Shown here: piece by piece, positions 7,594 to 17,500 of the stretch | Numbering within the stretch: position 1 is the first letter of the stretch | Layout: every line of letters starts with the position of its first letter | NCBI RefSeq assembly: GCF_903893715.1 | Contig: NZ_CAITNG010000039.1 | Location: 33,532-97,531 of the forward strand | Length of the DNA stretch: 64,000 bases | Direction of reading: 5' to 3' | From: an uncultured Mucilaginibacter sp. | GTDB taxonomy: Bacteria; Bacteroidota; Bacteroidia; Sphingobacteriales; Sphingobacteriaceae | Translations under genes and position numbers: made by a program | Notes under the pieces: generated by a model | Told to the model about the DNA's origin: nothing | Database searches by the model: none | What the model saw: the letters and a program-made list of their open reading frames with translations, nothing else

Positions 7594-10500
7594 ATTTCTG
7601 ATTTTTTAGGATTAATATTTGTTTTGCACATCATTTTAAAGTAAAGCAAAGGCACTACTATCAGCGTCAGGAAAGTGGAGGTGATGGTACCGCCCATTAG
7701 CGAGATAGCAAGCCCCTGGAATATCGGGTCGAACAAAATGATCACTGCCCCTAAAGCAACAGCGCCCGCAGTCAATAAGATGGGCGTAGTTCTTACTGCT
7801 CCGGCCTCAATAATGGCTTGTTTTAACGGGATACCTTCATCCAGCCTGATATTAATAAAGTCAATGAGCAAGATAGAGTTACGCACCATTACCCCGGCCA
7901 GCGCAATAAAGCCGATCATGGACGTAGCTGTAAAGTAGGCATGCAGCATCCAGTGGCCCAACACGATACCTATAAGGGAAAGCGGTATGGCAGCCAGCAT
8001 TACCAGCGGCACGGTAAAATTCTGGAACCAGCCCACGATCAGGATATAGATCATAATGATCACCACAGCGAAAGCGATACCCAAATCGCGGAATACCTCA
8101 AAAGTGATCTGCCATTCCCCATCCCATTTCAGGCTGTAATTGTCTTCCAGTTCCGGTTGATGCGTGTATTCTTCTTTCAGCGAAAACCCTTTTGGAACTG
8201 TTACCACACCTAAGTGATCTGAAACATCAGATATAGCATAAGACGGGCTTTCCAGGTTACCGGCCATATCGCCCAGCACGTACACTACTTCTTTTTGATT
8301 TTTACGGTAAATACTTTGGGGCTTGATCCGGCGCGTTACTGTTACCAGATCCTTAATAGGTACTGCGTTACCCGACATCCCGATCACTTTTAAATTCAGC
8401 ACATCGTCAATACTGCTTTTATCCGCATCGCTCAATTGTAGTTTAATCGCCGTTTGATTATAGGCGGCGGGTTGTGAAATATTACCAACAGGCATCCCAG
8501 ATAATGCTGCGTTTATGGTTGCTGCGATTTGCACCGTAGCGATACCATAGCGCATCGCTTTTTCCTTATTTACTTCTATATGGTATTCCGGCTGGTCGTC
8601 TTCCACCATCCAGTCCACGTCCACAACGTTGGATGTTTTGTTCATCAGGTTTTTTACCTGCCGTGCCACTTTGATCTGCTCCTGGTAATCCGGGCCGTAA
8701 ATTTCTGCTACTAAAGTGGAGAGTACCGGCGGGCCAGGCGGGACTTCCACAATCTTCACATTGGCATTATACTTTCTGGCAATTTCCTGGATCGGGCCGC
8801 GCATATCTTTGGCGATGCCGTGGCTTTGGATACTCCGGTCTTTTTTGTCTAACAGGTTAACCTGTATATCGGCTACATTATCTCCGCGGCGCAAATCGTA
8901 ATGACGAACCAACCCGTTAAAACTGATAGGGGCCGAAGTACCGATATAGGTTTCATAATTCCTTACGAGTGCCTGGCCGGATATATACGAACCGATATCT
9001 TTAGCCACCGCCTGGGTCTTTTCCAGCGTGGTGCCTTCAGGCATATCAATCACCACCTGGAACTCGTTCTTGTTATCAAAAGGCAGCATTTTAACGGCCA
9101 CAGTTTTAGTATAAAACATGGAAAGTGAAGCAAACAGAATAGCCACGATGCTCAGGATAAATGTCCAGCGTTTCCACCGGCTTTCCAGTAAGGGCTGGAT
9201 GGACGAACGGTATATTTTATAGATCCGTGTTTCTTCCAGCAGTTTCGGTTTGGTTTCGTCGTGATCGACACCATGATTTTCTTTTTCACGTAGGAAAATA
9301 TAGCCAAGGTAAGGCGTTAATGTTAAGGCTACGATAAGCGACAGGATCATGGCGATAGATGCGCCTATAGGCATCGGGCTCATATAAGGCCCCATCATAC
9401 CGGACACAAATGCCATCGGTAATACAGCTGCAATTACCGTGAATGTCGCCAGGATGGTTGGGTTACCTACCTCGTTAATGGCATAGATCGCGGCTTGTAA
9501 TGGTGGCAGCTTTTTCATTTTAAAATGCCGGTGCATGTTCTCAGCAATGATAATCGAATCATCCACCACTATACCGGTAATAAACACCAGTGCAAACAGC
9601 GTAATCCGATTAAGGGTGTAGTCCATGAAATAGTAGGCAAACAAGGTAAGTGCAAACGTCACCGGCACCGATAAAAACACCACCAGGCCACCTCGCCAGC
9701 CCATGGCTAGCATCACGAATACCGTTACGACCACAATGGCGATGAACAAGTGGAACAATAATTCGCCCACTTTGTCCGACGCACTTTCACCATAATTACG
9801 GGTAACAGTTAAATGAACGTCGTTTGGTAAAAGCCCATTCTTCAAGTGCTCCACTTTATTTAGAATCTGCTCCGATAACTTCATCGCATCCGCACCTTTC
9901 TTTTTAGCAATGGAAAGGGTTATTGCCGGGTAGTTCGATTTGAAGTTGTGCGCATTTGCTGCGTCAGCTTTTCCGTAACCAAATAACACGTATTGGTTCG
10001 GCGTTTCGGCACCTTCATCCACTTTCGCGATCTGTTTCAGATAAACAGGCTGCTGCTGATTAATGCCCACCACCAAGTTGCCGACATCGTCTGCAGAGGT
10101 GAGGAAGTTCCCGGTCTCTACGGAAAATGCTGTATCTTTCTGTAGTAAGGTCCCGCCAGGCAATTGCATATTACTGCCCTGAATCTGTTTACTGAGCGAT
10201 AAAAAGTCTACATGGTTTTCAGCCATCTTATTTTTATCCAGCAATACTTTTACCTCGCGGTTACGGCCACCAATGATGTTGACATCCGATACATCATTTA
10301 TCTTTTTTACTTCGTTAGCCAGTTCCTGGCCTATCTGTTTTAGTTGGTAATCATCGTATTTATCGCTCCAAAGGGTTAAGCCCAATACCGGCACATCATC
10401 GATGGCGCGGGTTTTGATCAATGGCAGCGTAATGCCCTGCGGCATTTTATCCATATTTTTCATCAGCTCACTGTATAGCTTCACCAACGACCGTTCTACG

Positions 10501-10814
10501 TCTTCACCTACCTTAAACTGTACGATCACCATAGCCTGCCCCTGCATAGAGGTGGAGTACACATATTCCACTCCCTTTATATTGGAGATCATTTTTTCGA
10601 TCGGTGCAGAAACCTTGGTTTCTACATCCTTAGGCGACGCGCCGGGATACCCGATAAAAATATCGGCCATGGGTACCTTTATCTGTGGTTCTTCCTCGCG
10701 CGGAATTAAAAAAGTGCTGTAACCACCGATAAGTAAAAAGGCGATCATCAACAGTATCGTTAATTTCGATTGTATAAATGCCTTGGCTATATTTCCTGCA
10801 AATCCGTCTTTCAT
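7590..10814 (-). CDS. RND family efflux pump inner-membrane permease
   Basis: A 1074-aa proton-driven inner-membrane permease that would export substrates through a tripartite channel. The N-terminus has the cytoplasmic-to-TM1 start KAFIQSKLTILLMIAFLLIGGYSTF, followed by the PREEEPQI motif of one RND subgroup and the porter domain opening YPGASPKDVETKV. The proton-relay aspartates are present in TM4 (FITGIVVDDSII). The second half repeats the fold, ending with the TM10-12 block MVRNSILLIDF. The family includes AcrB-, MexB- and CusA-like pumps. No metal-binding methionine cluster could be assigned, so the substrate is unknown. It is encoded 5 bp after the adaptor gene. Confidence 0.92.
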   Translation of the reverse strand: MKDGFAGNIAKAFIQSKLTILLMIAFLLIGGYSTFLIPREEEPQIKVPMADIFIGYPGASPKDVETKVSAPIEKMISNIKGVEYVYSTSMQGQAMVIVQFKVGEDVERSLVKLYSELMKNMDKMPQGITLPLIKTRAIDDVPVLGLTLWSDKYDDYQLKQIGQELANEVKKINDVSDVNIIGGRNREVKVLLDKNKMAENHVDFLSLSKQIQGSNMQLPGGTLLQKDTAFSVETGNFLTSADDVGNLVVGINQQQPVYLKQIAKVDEGAETPNQYVLFGYGKADAANAHNFKSNYPAITLSIAKKKGADAMKLSEQILNKVEHLKNGLLPNDVHLTVTRNYGESASDKVGELLFHLFIAIVVVTVFVMLAMGWRGGLVVFLSVPVTFALTLFAYYFMDYTLNRITLFALVFITGIVVDDSIIIAENMHRHFKMKKLPPLQAAIYAINEVGNPTILATFTVIAAVLPMAFVSGMMGPYMSPMPIGASIAMILSLIVALTLTPYLGYIFLREKENHGVDHDETKPKLLEETRIYKIYRSSIQPLLESRWKRWTFILSIVAILFASLSMFYTKTVAVKMLPFDNKNEFQVVIDMPEGTTLEKTQAVAKDIGSYISGQALVRNYETYIGTSAPISFNGLVRHYDLRRGDNVADIQVNLLDKKDRSIQSHGIAKDMRGPIQEIARKYNANVKIVEVPPGPPVLSTLVAEIYGPDYQEQIKVARQVKNLMNKTSNVVDVDWMVEDDQPEYHIEVNKEKAMRYGIATVQIAATINAALSGMPVGNISQPAAYNQTAIKLQLSDADKSSIDDVLNLKVIGMSGNAVPIKDLVTVTRRIKPQSIYRKNQKEVVYVLGDMAGNLESPSYAISDVSDHLGVVTVPKGFSLKEEYTHQPELEDNYSLKWDGEWQITFEVFRDLGIAFAVVIIMIYILIVGWFQNFTVPLVMLAAIPLSLIGIVLGHWMLHAYFTATSMIGFIALAGVMVRNSILLIDFINIRLDEGIPLKQAIIEAGAVRTTPILLTAGAVALGAVIILFDPIFQGLAISLMGGTITSTFLTLIVVPLLYFKMMCKTNINPKKSEI

Positions 10815-10819
10815 GTCAA

Positions 10820-11935
10820 TTATTTTATTTTAACAGCTACGCCGTTGTATAATCTGCCTTCTGCGCTCAAAATAAACTGTTCATTTGCGGCGAGGCCGCT
10901 CAATACTTCTACGTGGTTGCCCTGAATTCTGCCCAGCCTTACCCAGCGAAGTAAAGCGGTATGGTTACTGCCGATGGTGTACAGACCGGTTAACTGGTCC
11001 TTATATTCAATTGCCGATATTGGCACCATTACTTGTGCATTATCCGTATTGGTTTGCTTTTGCTGTTTTAGAGGAATCATTACATTCGCGTACATTCCGG
11101 CGAATAGCCCCCGCTTTTCGTCATCCGGGACATGAACTTTGATCAGATATTGTCCGCCGCTCTGCGCCGAGGAGGGATCGATCTGTGCTATTTGGCCACT
11201 GATCGTTTTATGGATTGCATCGATATTTATAATCACGGGTGAACCTTCTTGAATTAAGCTGATCTCGCTTTCCGGAACGGATGCGCTTACCTGATAGCTA
11301 CCACTCTGTTCAATGGTGAGTAGCGGCATTCCGGGATTCGCCATGCTACCTGCATCCATCATTTTTTGGGTAACGGTACCAGCAAATGGCGCAGTCAAAT
11401 TAGTATAACTGAGCATCGCGTTTACTTCGTTCCGTTGTTGTTTGGCAGCTTCGAGGCCGGATTTGGCGGATTGGTATTGCAGGGTTATATTATCCAGTTC
11501 TTTGGCAGAGGCGCTTTGCTGCTTGTATAAAACTGTGAAACGATCATAGTCCTTTTGAGCACTCTTTAAAGCAGCTTCCGCTTGGGCGATCATCGCGTCT
11601 GTTTGCGCTCTTTTCGCAAGGATATCATCATTGCTGATTGTTGCCAGTAATTGTCCTTTGTTTACCCGGTCGCCCACTTTAACGTTGATCTTGGTGATAT
11701 ACCCCATTACACGTGTGCTTATGTTAGCGGTCTGGCTAGCTTCTACCTGTCCGCTTACGGTTAAACCTTGTTTACCATCAGTGCCTGGCTGGCTGACCGT
11801 AACCAATACCGCGGTATTAATACCGGTTTGCGTTTCTTTTTTTTCATTGGAAGAACAGGAACTGATGATCAGTATCCCTAAAACGGAAAGTATTAGTAAA
11901 GTCCTCTTATTGTGAATATATTGTCTCATTTTCAA
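10820..11935 (-). CDS. RND efflux periplasmic adaptor, lipoprotein
   Basis: A 371-aa membrane fusion protein linking the RND permease to the outer-membrane channel. A lipoprotein signal ends in the lipobox ILIISSC with Cys27. The split lipoyl domain is visible (GYITKINVKVGDRVNKGQLLATI and TNLTAPFAGTVTQKMMDAGS), separated by an alpha-hairpin with alanine- and glutamine-rich helices (about residues 105-175). Beta-barrel and membrane-proximal domains follow. It lies between the TolC-family gene (5 bp) and the permease gene (5 bp). Confidence 0.93.
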   Translation of the reverse strand: MKMRQYIHNKRTLLILSVLGILIISSCSSNEKKETQTGINTAVLVTVSQPGTDGKQGLTVSGQVEASQTANISTRVMGYITKINVKVGDRVNKGQLLATISNDDILAKRAQTDAMIAQAEAALKSAQKDYDRFTVLYKQQSASAKELDNITLQYQSAKSGLEAAKQQRNEVNAMLSYTNLTAPFAGTVTQKMMDAGSMANPGMPLLTIEQSGSYQVSASVPESEISLIQEGSPVIINIDAIHKTISGQIAQIDPSSAQSGGQYLIKVHVPDDEKRGLFAGMYANVMIPLKQQKQTNTDNAQVMVPISAIEYKDQLTGLYTIGSNHTALLRWVRLGRIQGNHVEVLSGLAANEQFILSAEGRLYNGVAVKIK

Positions 11936-11940
11936 ATCTT

Positions 11941-13284
11941 TTATTTGGTTGTTGTTGCGGTTAATAATTGAATATAGGCCCTCGTTACATTGGCTGTAAA
12001 CTGTGCCTGGGCAAGCGAAAATTTCAGTTGGGATAGCTGCGTATCAGCTGTTAACACATCTGTTGTATTGACAAGGCCTTGCTGGTAACGGTTTTGTAAT
12101 ATCCGTAGCGCTTCGCTAGCCTGATCAATGGCCGCTTCGTCCTGACTAATCTCGAATCGGGCATCGGAAAGGTCGCGATAGGCTTTATCCAGTTCCATTT
12201 GGCACTGCTCTTTTTGCTGGGCTAACTGAACAGTCAACTTGTCCCGCTCCAACTTTTGCGAAGCGATCACGTGTTTGGTTTTGTTTCCGTTAAACACGTT
12301 CCATGACAATTGTACGCCGATCAGATAAGCATTAGCACCAAACCCTGTTAAATGGCCGTCGTTATATTGAAAATTCCCGAATGCATTCAGCTTAGGCAGG
12401 TAGCCCATCTGGCTCGATTTGATCATCAAACTAGACGCGTCAATTGCCTTTTGCATAGCCATAAAATCTGAACGGTTAGCGTAAACCTTATATGTGCTGT
12501 CGGTTACGGTTAAGTCTTTTGGGATTAAATCACTGGGCTTGTATATGGTGCCCGTCGGTTGCCCCATCAACACACCGAGGTAATCTGATGCGTTACGGAT
12601 GCTGCTCTTGGCTTTAGCAAGGTTACTTTCTACCAATGTAACATGCACCTGGGCATTCAATAAATCTGACTTTTGAATTAAGCCCTGTTTAAAATGGTTA
12701 TCAGTGAAAGTATAAACTGCCTTAGCGGTTTGGTCCGCCTCCGATAAAACCTTTACCGCGTCGTAAGCCAACTGCAACTGCAGGTAGGCCTTTTTGACTT
12801 CAAAGTTCATGTATTCTTGTGTACGCTGCATTTTATACTGGTAAACTTCGGTTTGCTTCTCCGCGCCTTTACGCATATACAACATATCGATATTAAGTAA
12901 AGGCTGCTTCACCTCAAGTTGTGCCATGTAATCAGGCGTTGCCGAAGGATGATTTAATAAGGCAGGATTAAAGTCATTTTGCGTGATGGTCCCTTGTTGC
13001 AATTTAAAGCCGAAAGCGTTAAGCGGGTTATTGGTACTCATCGCTATATAGGACAGATCGGCCTGGGGGAGGAAGATAGCATCCGTTTGCCTGTAATTGG
13101 CCGCAGCGATACCTCCGTCCAACTTGGCCAACTGGATATTCTTATTGTTGGCTAAAACAGCCGATAGTGCGTCACTAAGACTTAAGTTTTTCGTGTTTTC
13201 CTGCGCATGAGCTGTCGATAGCGCAACGACGCTTGCTATTACAGGTAACAACAATAATTTAAAAAAACGCTTTGTGATTTTCAT
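11941..13284 (-). CDS. TolC family outer-membrane efflux protein
   Basis: A 447-aa outer-membrane channel of the tripartite pump. A Sec signal peptide covers about the first 28 residues, ending ALSTAHAQ. Two internally repeated halves carry the long periplasmic helices: LSLSDALSAVLANNKNIQLA in the first half and LRILQNRYQQGLVNTTDVLTA in the second, the latter a strong TolC signature. It is the promoter-proximal gene of the five-gene operon that continues with adaptor, permease, PII-like and DUF2892 genes. Confidence 0.92.
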   Translation of the reverse strand: MKITKRFFKLLLLPVIASVVALSTAHAQENTKNLSLSDALSAVLANNKNIQLAKLDGGIAAANYRQTDAIFLPQADLSYIAMSTNNPLNAFGFKLQQGTITQNDFNPALLNHPSATPDYMAQLEVKQPLLNIDMLYMRKGAEKQTEVYQYKMQRTQEYMNFEVKKAYLQLQLAYDAVKVLSEADQTAKAVYTFTDNHFKQGLIQKSDLLNAQVHVTLVESNLAKAKSSIRNASDYLGVLMGQPTGTIYKPSDLIPKDLTVTDSTYKVYANRSDFMAMQKAIDASSLMIKSSQMGYLPKLNAFGNFQYNDGHLTGFGANAYLIGVQLSWNVFNGNKTKHVIASQKLERDKLTVQLAQQKEQCQMELDKAYRDLSDARFEISQDEAAIDQASEALRILQNRYQQGLVNTTDVLTADTQLSQLKFSLAQAQFTANVTRAYIQLLTATTTK

Positions 13285-13301
13285 TTAATTTTTATTTGAA
13301 A

Positions 13302-13346
13302 CAAAAGTAGTCTCAGCAAAAAAGTTAAACGGTAACATTTGTTACC
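13302..13346 (-). promoter_or_regulatory. Perfect GGTAACA/TGTTACC dyad and -7 element for the efflux operon
   Basis: A perfect 7-bp inverted repeat with a 2-nt spacer (GGTAACATTTGTTACC, 13331-13346) lies 47 bp upstream of the TolC-family start. On the transcribed strand a match to the Bacteroidota -7 element, TACTTTTG, lies at 13302-13309. The dyad centre is 33 bp from the -7 centre, so the site would sit near -40, the classical class-II activator position. Confidence 0.65.
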
Positions 13347-13367
13347 TAGGGAGCGGCCTCGGTAAAC

Positions 13368-13708
13368 TTTAAAAATGAAAAATCCTACGCACTCGCCGCC
13401 CAGAAACTTCAACCTAAATATTCAAAATGTGTATTTGGAAGAAAATATAAAATGATCCTATATGAAGATGAAAAATTCGCCGATACTCATGTTTGCAATA
13501 ACTCGAAAAGGCGGTCAATGACAAGGACACCTCTTAAATTTTTGGTATTGAAAATATCTACTGTAAGATTAGTGAGTATTACGAGGCTAATAATCATCTT
13601 GATAAAGCGATTGAATTTTGGGAAAAGGCGGTCGTCCTTAATCCTAAAGTCGGTATCTCGCGTAAGCTGGAAAACCTAAAAAAGAAGGCCGTTTATAAAG
13701 ATAAATGA
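13368..13708 (+). pseudogene. Decayed TPR-protein remnant
   Basis: The reading frame is broken by a shift and at least two in-frame stops, but the ends still look like tetratricopeptide repeats. Near 13375 one frame reads KSYALAAQKLQPKYSK. Around 13590-13708 another frame reads EANNHLDKAIEFWEKAVVLN and runs to a TGA at 13706. No intact start or full ORF remains. It separates the efflux operon from the Wadjet-like operon and may mark an insertion scar. Confidence 0.5.
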
Positions 13709-13731
13709 TAACCAATTCGGTTTGAAGGGCA

Positions 13732-14586
13732 TTATTTTATCAGTATTTCCTGCTCTAAGCCTTTTTTATATTGATGTATAAAACTAATCAATTCATGAAT
13801 TTTTGGCTCCGTAACGAGCTTCAGGTCAAAATTGATCTTCTGACCGTCGTATAATTTTCGGTTTCCCCATGTCTTGATCGACAATTCAATATGATCAGGT
13901 ACGAAGAATGTTGATCGTGATCCCAAATGACGCTTATATTCATTTAGATAAATACCAATTCCAGCAAAGTCAAAATCACCGTAGTGCAAATAAGGGTTTT
14001 CAATAGCTTGCAGCCATTTTATCAGGTCTTTACTTTGATTTAGGGGATACCGGCAAACAAATAATGGACGGATATTTTCAAATAAATGCCTTTGCTTAGC
14101 TATTTGGCTAAAATTTTCAGAATTTTCAACACCCACTATGGTTAAGCCGGGATGTGGCACAAAATGCTTGGTATCATGTATAAATTGAAATGTTCCGGCA
14201 GGGGGATTAATTTTGATGTTCTCTCCGTTCAGTGTTGCTCCGACAGGTTCATAACAATTTACAAGAAACCCTGTAAAAGTCCTTACTTTTTTTGCTTTTG
14301 AATTAGTAGCAGCCTGAATTAAATCTGCCCTTGTGATAATGTCCTGGCTTAATGTGTTGACATAATGCTCCAGGTTTGTTATTGAAAAACGATTTGATAA
14401 AAATGCGTTCAGCGATTCGACCTTCGGAACATAAAGCAGACTTCTTGTACGGCCAGACCTTATGTCAGCAAGGATACCTTCCATCAATAATTCAGCTACC
14501 AGCGAGCCTTTTAATTTGCTTGCAGGTATTTTTTCACCTTTAGACAATTGTAAAAATATATTGGCTAATGATTTGCTTAAAACCAT
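13732..14586 (-). CDS. jetD: Wadjet-like JetD, TOPRIM-type nuclease subunit
   Basis: A 284-aa protein, last of four genes in a Wadjet-like anti-plasmid operon. In characterised Wadjet systems JetD is the TOPRIM-fold subunit that cuts closed-circular DNA after loop extrusion. TOPRIM residues can be placed at Glu154 (TIVGVENSENF) and at Asp204/Asp206 in HYGDFDFAGIGIYLNEY, equivalent to the GD(I/F)D segment of DUF2220 proteins. The N-terminal part is a possible winged-helix DNA-binding region. It starts 3 bp after the JetC stop. It is shorter than the usual type I JetD, pointing to another subtype. No frame damage is seen, so the system may be active. Confidence 0.8.
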   Translation of the reverse strand: MVLSKSLANIFLQLSKGEKIPASKLKGSLVAELLMEGILADIRSGRTRSLLYVPKVESLNAFLSNRFSITNLEHYVNTLSQDIITRADLIQAATNSKAKKVRTFTGFLVNCYEPVGATLNGENIKINPPAGTFQFIHDTKHFVPHPGLTIVGVENSENFSQIAKQRHLFENIRPLFVCRYPLNQSKDLIKWLQAIENPYLHYGDFDFAGIGIYLNEYKRHLGSRSTFFVPDHIELSIKTWGNRKLYDGQKINFDLKLVTEPKIHELISFIHQYKKGLEQEILIK

Positions 14587-14589
14587 GTT

Positions 14590-17500
14590 TTAATTGTTAG
14601 TGATTAGCTTTTTCACAGTAGTCACATTTTTATTGTTTTTAGCCAATAAATAGGTATGCCTGTAATCGACAGCATTATACGATGTTGGCGAACTGTTAAT
14701 TAACAAAATATTTCGGTCATTGGCGAATTTCAATATGCCCTTCACATTGTTCGGATGAAGTTTACCAATTTCATCCATCATGCAATGCAGGCGAAAATCT
14801 TTAAATCTTTTTGATGCACTTTCTTTGAAAACATTTAAAAGCATAATGTTGATCATTGCCTTGACCAATATATCTGTCCCCTCAGATCCAACGTTTGTCA
14901 GCTTTTCAACCCACCCGCTATCATTGTCATTTTCTACGACTTTAAATTGCAATTCAAACGTATCGGACAAATTGATCTCCTTTAGTTTGGATGAGGCAAT
15001 CTCACTTGCGAAGTTCTTGAGGTACCCTACTGCTTTTTTATTGATTTGTTCTGTTTCGTTTCCGCTGAAAAGGTTTGACTTACCTAAAGACAGCGCGTGT
15101 TCATCATTGAACTTTCTGATTTCGCTCAAGAGCATCACAATTTTATTTGCACTTGGCGATAAACGCAGATTAATGCTTTTAATGACTCCGGCAAAATTGC
15201 GCTCCTCAAAATCCTTATTGATGTCCGAAATAACTTTTTGTATCGTTGCCTCCTTTGAAACAAGATCCGTGGTTTCTTTGCCAATCTGGAAGATTAAACT
15301 GGCAAAACGTTCATTAGTCCGTTTTTCAAATTCCGATATTTTGTCTTCCTCCAGAAACTCCTTTAAATTTTCGGCAAAAAGGAAAAAGTCGTTGGTCTCA
15401 ATAAGATTGGTTTTAAACCCAAAGATATTTGCCAACGAAAAATGGCTCAAAAATTTTTGTATGGATGTGCGCAAGTCGTCAAGTTTGTCCCTTACTGAAA
15501 AGCTCTTGTCATTAATTTCATCGATCAAATCCTTAAGCCGCCTTGTGGTTCTAACGGATTCAGATACAATAAGAGCAGCAGGATCAAGTTTTGAAAAAAC
15601 TTCCGTTTGGCTGAAATGGTCAAATGCAAGGATATCTTCTTCAATTTTTCTTTGAGAAGCATCCAGTTCTGCGATGATATGGTTCAATTTGATCACCAAC
15701 TCCTGAAGCTTGCCTTTAGCGATTTCGTGACGTTGCCTTTCTGTGGCCAACTGGTTCTCATAAATCTTTTTATCTGACTTAAATTTGTCAATCAGGTCAA
15801 ACAACTCACGTTTATCCTTGCCATATTCAGAAACCGTTTGCCTGTTATTTTCGATAAACTGCAGCTCCTCAACTATCGCGACAAATTCTGTGTCAATTGC
15901 GTTGAGCCGCATGGTGTCTGCGCCGGCATGTTCCAGGGCTTTACTGGCCTGCAGATGAAGGTCATTAATGCGGGATTGCACCTGTATATCTTCGGATTTA
16001 ATGTCTTCAGATAGCTTATTCAAAGTCTCTTGCAAGCTGGTATTCTCTTTGGAAATTTTGTTATCCCGCTCTTTCTTTTTTACTTCCACCTGGTTCCTAA
16101 CCTGATTTGTTAGAACCCTTAGCTGCTCATCGGCCGCTTGCTTCTCTTCTTTTGCAACCTCAATTTCCAGTTTTATCGATCTTATTGCCGCATTTTTTTC
16201 TTCTATGGCTTTACGGTGATTATCATCAAGCTGCACTGTCTTTTGATCCTTTGCGGAAATGGCCTTCTGCGAATCATATTCTTTAAGTGCAATTAAGTCC
16301 TTTAACGATTTTATTTGAGGCTGGTATTTCTTTTTACACCTATCCTGTTCCTTTACCCTATCTTCTCCTAAAGTTCTAACCGTTGCTTCCGATTTCTTTA
16401 TCTGGTCCTCATACTTCCGTACTTCCTTTTCATAATCAGCGATTGTTTTAACAGAGGTGCTTATTTCTTTCAGGTCAATTTCGAGACCATAGAAATTAGT
16501 CGATCCGCCCGTTGTATTTTGCGGAGATAAACCAGTATGGAATAACACCTGTTCCTGGTTAATCACCTTTCCTATAGTTTTTTCCCACCCAGGCTTATTT
16601 TCATTGAGCCAATCAAAAAGCGAATTTTTTCGGTTATTAATCAGTGTGTTTATTTGCTCAATGCTTTTTTTAGCACTTAAAATCGCTTCCTCAAGTCGTG
16701 CGCAGGTATGATTATATTCGTTGTCAAACTTTGCAAGATCAAAATCCCATTGCTTTTGTATCGATTCTAATTGTTTTTTAGATCCTGCTATTTCGATACC
16801 AGCAGCGTGTATCACCCGGTTAGCTTCGCTTATACTATTTTTACACTCTTCTATTTCCCTTTCATACCAGCGTTCTAATTCAACTTCACGTTTCCTGATT
16901 TCCAACTTATGGAGATTTGATGTCTTGATTGAAATAAGCTCCTGCGCGTTTGCTTTCGTGTCTGTGTTTTCCTTTTCAATCTCCGCGATCAATTCGTCAC
17001 ACTGGAGACCAATCACTTCTTTACTTTTATAAAAAACTTCCCTGCTGTTATTTTTTTCAGCATTTTTTAAATTAGTAAAGTCGTTCAAATGATTTTTATT
17101 TTGACCAATTAAGGCATCAAACTTGGCCGTTATCTCTGTAAAACGGGCGGTTAGCAGCGCCTGCTCTTTTTGTAATTTCTCTTTCCTGCTTTCCCATTCT
17201 GATCGCTTATTGACCCGTTCTATTAGTTGATGGATATTTATACGTTCGTATCCTTCGGATTTTTGCTTTGCCTCATTCAATTTTCCAGTCAGTAGGGTAA
17301 TTTCTTTTACGATTTTTTCCTTTTTGTCTTCAAACCGCTGATCTGCTTCTGACACCTTTTTATTGGCTGCGCTTAACTTTTCATTTTCGTTTTCAAGTTG
17401 CTTCATTATTCCTGGCAATGCCTTTTCGAAGAACGCGTGGTTGGTGATCAGTTGTGTTGCAACAATTGACTTTTCTTTTTCCAAAAAGCAAATTTCCGTG

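Noticed and set aside
13452..13679. 75-aa plus-strand ORF
   Set aside because: Basic, low-complexity product in a region where other frames show broken TPR sequence; treated as part of the pseudogene.
14780..15655. 291-aa plus-strand ORF inside jetC
   Set aside because: Shadow of the coiled-coil coding frame on the opposite strand; serine/leucine-rich product with no motif.
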